DNA from: Halovenus halobia
GTDB taxonomy: Archaea > Halobacteriota > Halobacteria > Halobacteriales > Haloarculaceae
Reading direction: 5' to 3'
Length of the DNA: 64,000 nt
Assembly: GCF_051414135.1 (NCBI RefSeq)
Contig: NZ_JBLKOA010000002.1
Location: 186,001 to 250,000, forward strand
Part shown: positions 59,283 through 64,000 of the stretch, piece after piece
Layout of the letters: each line of letters begins with the position of its first letter
Position numbering within the stretch: position 1 is the first letter of the stretch
Translations under genes and position numbers: made by a program
The notes under the pieces: generated by a model
Seen by the model: the letters and a program-made list of their open reading frames with translations, nothing else
Databases searched by the model: none
What the model was told of the DNA's origin: nothing

Positions 59283-60807
59283 TCTTGCAGGAGTGGGTAT
59301 AGAGTATCTGCTCGGTCGAGTCGGTATTCCCGCCGCTAATTGTCGTTGGTTGTGTGATCTGATGGAGGACAATCTGCTCGACGCCGTCACCGTGGACGGT
59401 GCGAGCGCGCTCGCAGGCCCACTCGCCGTAGGCCTCGATGACAGTCGGACTCGTCCCATTGTACGCTGAACTCCGGACGAGTCGCATGAACTTGCGGTGG
59501 CGGAAATTCTCGTAGGCTGCGCTCGCGTCGGGCGGGCGGTCGAAATTGACAGACTCACCTGTCCGGAGTTCGACAGACTTGCTGTCGGCGAACTGGACCT
59601 CGGTGACGTACCAACTGTAGACGTCAGAGGGGTCCGGCGCGTACAGCCCCCAGTCCTGCTGGTCGAGATGTGGGCTGTCGAGTTCGTCCGGAAGGTCACG
59701 ACCAGTTACGTCGCTGGCGGCGAACAGGAGCATCCAGACGAGTACGATATAGCCGGAGACAGTCAGGAGTGCGCTGGGATACGCCCGGAGCGTGTCGTAG
59801 CCACGGTCTTCGAGTGCGGCGAGGAGACGCTGCTCGACGGGCGGGCCAGCGAGTGGCCCCAGTGCGCTGCGGTCGGGGAGTCGTTCTTTCCAACTATCGG
59901 GGACAACAGCACCGAGTCGGTCCCAGACCGGCGCGGTGATGTACGGCATGAGCGCGCTCATCAGAATCATCGGGAACATGCCGACTGCCATCGCGGAGAA
60001 CATGCCAACGAATGCGGAGAGGTACGCAAGCGCGGCAAGCGCGCGGAGGCGGCCAGTCGTCGAGAGCAGAAATAGCGCAGAGCCAGCCAGCAAGACGACC
60101 CAGCCGTAGTTGAGCAGCGTCAGCAGCGTCGGATAGTCGACGATGATATTGCCGAGGCCGCGACGCATCGCGTCGTTTTGCAGCGCCAGTTCGAGCGCGT
60201 CGCCGGCGTACCACAGTTCGCCCTCGTGTTTGAGAATCGCGTTCGCCGTGAAGACGACAACTGGCTGGAGGAGGACGACAACAGTCCCAATAGACGTGAC
60301 CTCCAGTCGGGCACTGCCGCGGCGTAGAGCGTCGATAGACCAGCGTTCACCCAGCGGGACGAGCACCGACAGAAAGAGCAGGACTCGAAAGAGCAGATCA
60401 CCGCCGTTGAGTACTGCTGGGTTTCGGGCCTGCAGCGAGTACAGCAACAGGAAGGTCAGCGCGGCCGCGAGTCGCGAGTGGTAGCCAATCAGCATCGCGA
60501 ACGCGACGAGGCCGGCAACGACAAACAGGAACGTAATGAACGTCGGTGAGCCTGAGAGCGCGTGCAGTGAGTAGCTGTTGTAGTAGGTGTACGTCGCCTC
60601 GAATGCCTCCAGTGGGTAGATACCCTCGTTCGTATAAAACAGTGTAAGGTCGCCAGCACGGTCGAACAGGTCGATCAACACGACGAGTGCCAGCCCCATG
60701 CGAAACGCGGCGAGCGACCGGCTGTCAACCGTACCTCGGCGACGAACCTGTTGTTTGGCCAGTTCGAGAGCCGGGCGGAGCTTCGCAGTCAGGCGGTCAC
60801 GATCCAT
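59269..60807 (-). CDS. HTTM-domain (vitamin K-dependent carboxylase-like) membrane protein
   Basis: The ATG at 60807 gives 512 residues. The HTTM domain has many helices and spans about residues 20-290, starting near SLAAFRMGLALVVLIDLFDRA and including LLYSLQARNPAVLNGGDLLFR. A helix, APDPSDVYSWYVTEVQFADS and a soluble C-terminal domain (about 395-512) follow. HTTM domains are related to the vitamin K-dependent gamma-glutamyl carboxylase, but in prokaryotes the reaction is not known. Upstream codons in the frame are unlikely to be translated. Confidence 0.83.
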   Translation of the reverse strand: MDRDRLTAKLRPALELAKQQVRRRGTVDSRSLAAFRMGLALVVLIDLFDRAGDLTLFYTNEGIYPLEAFEATYTYYNSYSLHALSGSPTFITFLFVVAGLVAFAMLIGYHSRLAAALTFLLLYSLQARNPAVLNGGDLLFRVLLFLSVLVPLGERWSIDALRRGSARLEVTSIGTVVVLLQPVVVFTANAILKHEGELWYAGDALELALQNDAMRRGLGNIIVDYPTLLTLLNYGWVVLLAGSALFLLSTTGRLRALAALAYLSAFVGMFSAMAVGMFPMILMSALMPYITAPVWDRLGAVVPDSWKERLPDRSALGPLAGPPVEQRLLAALEDRGYDTLRAYPSALLTVSGYIVLVWMLLFAASDVTGRDLPDELDSPHLDQQDWGLYAPDPSDVYSWYVTEVQFADSKSVELRTGESVNFDRPPDASAAYENFRHRKFMRLVRSSAYNGTSPTVIEAYGEWACERARTVHGDGVEQIVLHQITQPTTISGGNTDSTEQILYTHSCKTTGQ

Positions 60808-60924
60808 CGAAGTCGGATACTGGTCGTGTACGCTAGCTGTTATAGCTTGGGTACACGAAAACGAGGATTGAACCGGAACCCCGCGTTCAGAACCATTTTC
60901 CACCCCCGTGAGAGAAGTGTCAGT

Positions 60925-61305
60925 ATGACTGCTGCAAACGAGTTCACGCCAGCAGACCAACAGCGCGGGAGCCTCGTGGTGAGTGTGTTCGCCGGCGTCG
61001 CCGTCAGCCTGCTGTTCTCGTTCATTCCATTTTCGACAGTACTGGGCGGTATCGCCGCCGGCTACCTCCGGGGTGGCGAGGAGAGCGATGGAGCCGTGGC
61101 GGGAGCCATCACCGGACTGGTCGCGTTCGCGCCCTTCGTACTACTGTTGTACCTGATTCTCGCGTTCGTGGCCTTTAGCGGCGCGCCGTCGCTGTTCAGT
61201 ACGATTGCGATTCTGATCGTCGTGAGTGTTGGCGTCTACACCGTCGGCGGGGGCGCAATCGGCGGCTACATCGGCACGCTACTCTCCCGAGAGTTCAGCT
61301 TCTAG
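60925..61305 (+). CDS. DUF5518-like four-helix membrane protein
   Basis: The 126-residue protein has about four hydrophobic helices. The glycine-rich turn GGIAAGYLRGGEESDGAVAG and the end GGGAIGGYIGTLLSRE match the DUF5518-type small haloarchaeal membrane proteins. Function is unknown. The ATG at 60925 has gagagaagtg just upstream. It ends in CTAG shared with the photolyase stop. Confidence 0.78.
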   Translation: MTAANEFTPADQQRGSLVVSVFAGVAVSLLFSFIPFSTVLGGIAAGYLRGGEESDGAVAGAITGLVAFAPFVLLLYLILAFVAFSGAPSLFSTIAILIVVSVGVYTVGGGAIGGYIGTLLSREFSF

Positions 61306-62729
61306 TGGCGGCCGAGTTCAGTGTAGCGCTGCTCGAAATCGATCATCGGCCGCGGATAGTCGATGCCGAGTTCGACGCCGTACTCGGCCTGTTCAGCGTC
61401 GTTTAGTCCCCACGGTCGGTGGGCGTACTCAGGGGGCAGGTCGGCCAGTTCGGGCAGCCACGTCCGAACGTACTCGGCGTCGTCGTCGTAGCGCTCGGCC
61501 TGTGAGAGCACGTTGAAGTGATTGTCCCGAGAGTCGTTACCGACGCCGGCCTGATAGGCCCAGTTCCCCCAGTTCGAGGCCACGTCGTAATCGACGAGTT
61601 GCTGCTCGAAGTAGGCCCCACCCCACCGCCAGTCGATTTCGAGCGCGTCGACGAGGAAGGACGCAACGTTCTGGCGTCCACGGTTCGACATGTACCCCGT
61701 CCGGTTGAGTTCGCGCATATTCGCGTCGACGAACGGCAGTCCCGTCTCGCCGTCGGCCCACCGCTGGAACTGCTCGCGGTCCTGTTTCCACTCCTTGTCG
61801 ACGCCGCGAATGCCGCCCGGTGTGAAAAAGTCAGCACCGTGTTTGACGAACTGGAACTGGAAATAGTCGCGCCACGCGAGTTCAAACAGGAGCCAGTACG
61901 TGTCTTCATTCGAGACGCGCTCGTCCTCGTAGCGCCGAACCTCGCTGTGAATCCACCGCGGCGAGAGACAGCCTGCGGCGAGATACGCCGAGAACTTCGA
62001 GGAATAATCCGCGCCGAGGAGTCCGTTGCGCGTCTCTTTGTACTCGCGGAGGTGGTCGCCGCTCCAGAAGTACGACTCCAGTCGCTCCTTGCCTGCGGTC
62101 TCGCCGCCCTCGAACGGAAGAACAGCGCGGTCGTCGGAGTCGACGCCTGGGACAGCCAGTTCTTCGAGCGGTGGAATTGTGCCCGAATCGAGGTCAACCG
62201 TCGGGACAGAGTCCGGAGCAGAAACCGGGTCGCGGACCGTCGCGGAGCCTTCGACTGACTTGCGCCACGGCGTGAACGTATCGTTCATCTGGTCGTACGG
62301 CGTCGGCAGGTCGTTGATGTGATAGAGCGTGTGCGTCCAGCGTCGTTCGAGGGTCGTGTCTTCGGGTAAAGCAGCCCGAACGGCGTGTTCACGTTCTACC
62401 TCCTCAGTCGCGGGTTTGGTCTGGGCGAAAACAGCGTCAGCGTCGACATCCGCGGCCAGTTCTGGAACGACAGCGTCGACGCGGCCCTCGCGGAGTAGCA
62501 GGTCGCCGCCGCGCTCACGGAGCGACTTCCGAAGGTCCTGCAGGCTCTTGCGGCGAAACCGTGCACGGTGTGGTCCGAGTTTCGTGGGGCCGTATTCCGA
62601 TTCTGCTCGCCGTCGCGGGTCGAACACGTAGACGGGAACGACCGTGTCGGCGTGGTCAACCGCGTCGGCGAGCACTGGGTTGTCGCTGACACGGAGGTCG
62701 TCACGAAACCAGACAACAGCAGTATCCAT
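61302..62729 (-). CDS. DNA photolyase/cryptochrome of the DASH group
   Basis: The 475-residue protein starts MDTAVVWFRDDLRVSDNPVL. The FAD-binding region has KFSAYLAAGCLSPRWIHSEV, FELAWRDYFQFQFVKHG and TGLPFVDANMRELNRTGYMS with NRGRQNVASFLV, followed by SNWGNWAYQAGVGND. The last segments are those of Cry-DASH. The family repairs UV-induced pyrimidine dimers in single-stranded (or looped) DNA with blue light. Light-rich hypersaline habitats favour such enzymes. Confidence 0.94.
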   Translation of the reverse strand: MDTAVVWFRDDLRVSDNPVLADAVDHADTVVPVYVFDPRRRAESEYGPTKLGPHRARFRRKSLQDLRKSLRERGGDLLLREGRVDAVVPELAADVDADAVFAQTKPATEEVEREHAVRAALPEDTTLERRWTHTLYHINDLPTPYDQMNDTFTPWRKSVEGSATVRDPVSAPDSVPTVDLDSGTIPPLEELAVPGVDSDDRAVLPFEGGETAGKERLESYFWSGDHLREYKETRNGLLGADYSSKFSAYLAAGCLSPRWIHSEVRRYEDERVSNEDTYWLLFELAWRDYFQFQFVKHGADFFTPGGIRGVDKEWKQDREQFQRWADGETGLPFVDANMRELNRTGYMSNRGRQNVASFLVDALEIDWRWGGAYFEQQLVDYDVASNWGNWAYQAGVGNDSRDNHFNVLSQAERYDDDAEYVRTWLPELADLPPEYAHRPWGLNDAEQAEYGVELGIDYPRPMIDFEQRYTELGRH

Positions 62730-62768
62730 ACCACAGGTTTGGCTACAGCGACAAGAATCGACTGGTCG

Positions 62769-62993
62769 TCACTCCCGTGCGCTACGACTGCCGCCGGACC
62801 GTCCGGGCGGGCTATCCTCGACAGGGTCGAGTGGGCTGTCCGTGCGGTTGGCTTCCTCGCGGACCACCAGCCGTGCGCCGTACTGCAGCGCCTCGGCACG
62901 CGACTCGAAGAGCCCCGCGGCGACGAGCGTATCGAGTCGGTCTGCGAGGGTACTCGGGAGCGATACGGAGACGGAGGTGTTGTCTCCAGTCAT
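62769..62993 (-). CDS. Ribbon-helix-helix (CopG-like) small protein
   Basis: The 74-residue protein starts MTGDNTSVSVSLPSTLADRL. It has the RHH strand TSVSVSLP, then helices LADRLDTLVAAGLFESRAEALQYGARL cut by a turn at G. The tail (ANRTDSPLDPVEDSPPGRS) is disordered. RHH dimers bind operators with the strand. No toxin partner is adjacent, so it is a stand-alone regulator candidate. The start at 62993 is the first matching the fold. Confidence 0.75.
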   Translation of the reverse strand: MTGDNTSVSVSLPSTLADRLDTLVAAGLFESRAEALQYGARLVVREEANRTDSPLDPVEDSPPGRSGGSRSARE

Positions 62994-63105
62994 ACTCAAA
63001 CGATGCGGCGACGCCCGCAAGAGTGTTGTGCCGGTACTGCTCCTAGATGGTCGAGAGAATCTGGTCTCGGTACTCCTGTGCGCTGCGCTCGTCGGGACAG
63101 AACAG

Positions 63106-63450
63106 TCAGGCGACGCCACTGTCGAGATTTTCCAGCAGTTTCCCGACAAAGAGGCCGAGACGGGGCGAGATATCGTCGTCGCTGGCCTCGGCAGGTTGTG
63201 CAGACAGCGTCTCGACGAACTGCTCAGAGTGGGTCATTCCGTTGATCATGTCCGTCACGTCGACAGTCAGCCCCTCGTCAGAGGTGTTCAGGTCGGGATG
63301 GCGCGCTTTGAGTTCTTCAGAGTAGGTGATAGTCCACGACGGCCCCCCGACAACCTCGATTGCGGTGTCGAGTCCGCCGACCGCAATCGGGCCATCCGGG
63401 CTCCCAACGTGGATGGTGCCGTCCTCGATGAACGTCTCGTATCTGCTCAT
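63106..63450 (-). CDS. Conserved haloarchaeal protein, unknown function
   Basis: The 114-residue protein is soluble, acidic and lacks cysteines. It has an N-terminal beta-rich half (YETFIEDGTIHVGSPDGPIA) and an acidic helical C-terminus with LGLFVGKLLENLDSG. I recognise no motif. It is on the same strand as the ribbon-helix-helix gene, 112 bp upstream of it. Confidence 0.7.
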   Translation of the reverse strand: MSRYETFIEDGTIHVGSPDGPIAVGGLDTAIEVVGGPSWTITYSEELKARHPDLNTSDEGLTVDVTDMINGMTHSEQFVETLSAQPAEASDDDISPRLGLFVGKLLENLDSGVA

Positions 63451-63615
63451 GCTCGTCGTGCCAACGCCCCCTCTTTCTCGCCGCCGGGTATCAAGGTTTG
63501 GTCACTCTGTGTTGGTCGTATTTGAGTAGTACCGATGTACCAGACGATACAGATGTATCTTTTCAATTTCCAGTTTGGCTGTTCAATTAATAGAACCAAC
63601 ATTTTTATACAATAG

Positions 63616-63634
63616 TGGTAATCAGTTGTTACCA
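63616..63634. promoter_or_regulatory. Operator-like inverted repeat between TATA box and start of the Yip1-type gene
   Basis: TGGTAA (63616-63621) and TTACCA (63629-63634) flank TCAGTTG. The site lies after a TATA-like tttttata (63602-63609) and touches the ATG at 63634. Position and symmetry suit a repressor of this leaderless promoter. Confidence 0.4.
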
Positions 63635-64000
63635 TGTCCCCGCGGACGCCAATCCTCGACCCCTACGGCTATTTTCGCCGAGAGAACCGGCCGTCACTCA
63701 AGATTGCTGCCGGAGTCCTAACGCTCGAAGCCGTACTCACGAGCGTCATAGTATGGTGGTTTCTCAAGCGTACCTTCGCACAGATCGACCTCTCTGCGGC
63801 CGAACGTGAAGCCGTCGGGTCAGCGATCAGCGGGATCTTTCCCGCCCTGTTCGCCGCGGTCTTTTTTGGCTGGGTGCTGGCCGGCGCGATATTTCACGCG
63901 TTCATGTGGTTCGCGGGCGCGGAGCGTGGCTTCGGGCACACGCTCGCAGTCGTCGGCGAGGCGAGTATGGTCAGTATCGCGTTGATGCCGCTGGTTCTTG
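63634..64000 (+). CDS. Yip1-domain-type membrane protein (3' end beyond window)
   Basis: The frame is open to the window edge (122 codons seen). The N-terminus MSPRTPILDPYGYFRRENRP is followed by hydrophobic helices (about 23-43 and 68-92), with AIFHAFMWFAGAERGFGHTL between helices. The FHxFMWFxxG...GHTL pattern resembles the haloarchaeal Yip1-family proteins. Function is unknown, and the 3' end is missing. Confidence 0.72.
   Translation, partial: MSPRTPILDPYGYFRRENRPSLKIAAGVLTLEAVLTSVIVWWFLKRTFAQIDLSAAEREAVGSAISGIFPALFAAVFFGWVLAGAIFHAFMWFAGAERGFGHTLAVVGEASMVSIALMPLVL

Overview
The window is chromosomal DNA of a haloarchaeon (class Halobacteria). The supporting signs are high GC with strong third-position GC bias, very acidic proteins, TATA-like boxes close to start codons, twin-arginine (Tat) signals on most exported proteins, a PGF-CTERM sorting tail, CetZ tubulin, archaeal type IV pilins, an ArfB-type creatininase-family enzyme, split CofG/CofH, a fused cox subunit I-III, a Cry-DASH photolyase and several haloarchaea-restricted small families. 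I cannot assign a genus from sequence alone. Genes are dense and mostly core metabolism. No complete transposase, rRNA or CRISPR array was seen. Two tRNA genes lie on the minus strand: Ser-UGA and Thr-UGU.

Layout. 1-3.6 kb: 3' part of coaBC, two type IV pilin-like genes, a purine phosphoribosyltransferase and pdxS, closed by a transposon-end-like palindrome. 3.7-11.7 kb: membrane halocyanin, MscS channel, a Q-rich membrane protein, homoserine kinase, and a terminal oxidase operon (coxB, coxA-C fusion, small subunit IV). 11.8-20.8 kb: arfB, pgk, a fused YedZ/YedY-like molybdoprotein, exported proteins and lipoproteins, a quinone reductase and a MOSC protein. 20.8-21.2 kb: an unusual array of covarying hairpins abutting tRNA-Ser. 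21.3-25 kb: small conserved proteins, a double zinc-finger protein and a divergent HEAT-repeat protein. 25-32.7 kb: lipA, then a three-gene operon of unknown function behind two DtxR/Idr-type iron boxes, then a complete 2-oxoacid dehydrogenase operon (E1alpha, E1beta, E2, E3).

32.7-44.6 kb: two thioredoxin-fold proteins, cysteine synthase, a MntA/HepT toxin-antitoxin pair whose toxin is frameshifted, an RNase Z-like protein, tRNA-Thr, GNAT and CBS proteins, an ABC-2 exporter, then a FlaD/E-like protein, a ParA ATPase and a CheW with a long acidic N-terminus. That last trio looks like a system for positioning the chemosensory or archaellar machinery. 44.7-51.2 kb: F420 genes (cofH, cofG, cofC) with a HicB/HicA-like pair, an acyl-CoA synthetase and a metallo-beta-lactamase-fold enzyme between them. 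51.2-64 kb: CetZ with an overlapping membrane-protein gene, a short-chain dehydrogenase-type protein, two paralogous three-helix membrane proteins with a winged-helix regulator, a histidine kinase, a Na/Ca exchanger, purC, an HTTM protein, photolyase, a ribbon-helix-helix protein and the start of a Yip1-type membrane protein.

The items most worth following up are the hairpin array at 20.82-21.12 kb, the iron-box operon at 26.1-27.5 kb, the ParA/CheW/FlaDE cluster at 42-44.6 kb and the precisely placed frameshift in the HEPN toxin at about 36.48 kb.
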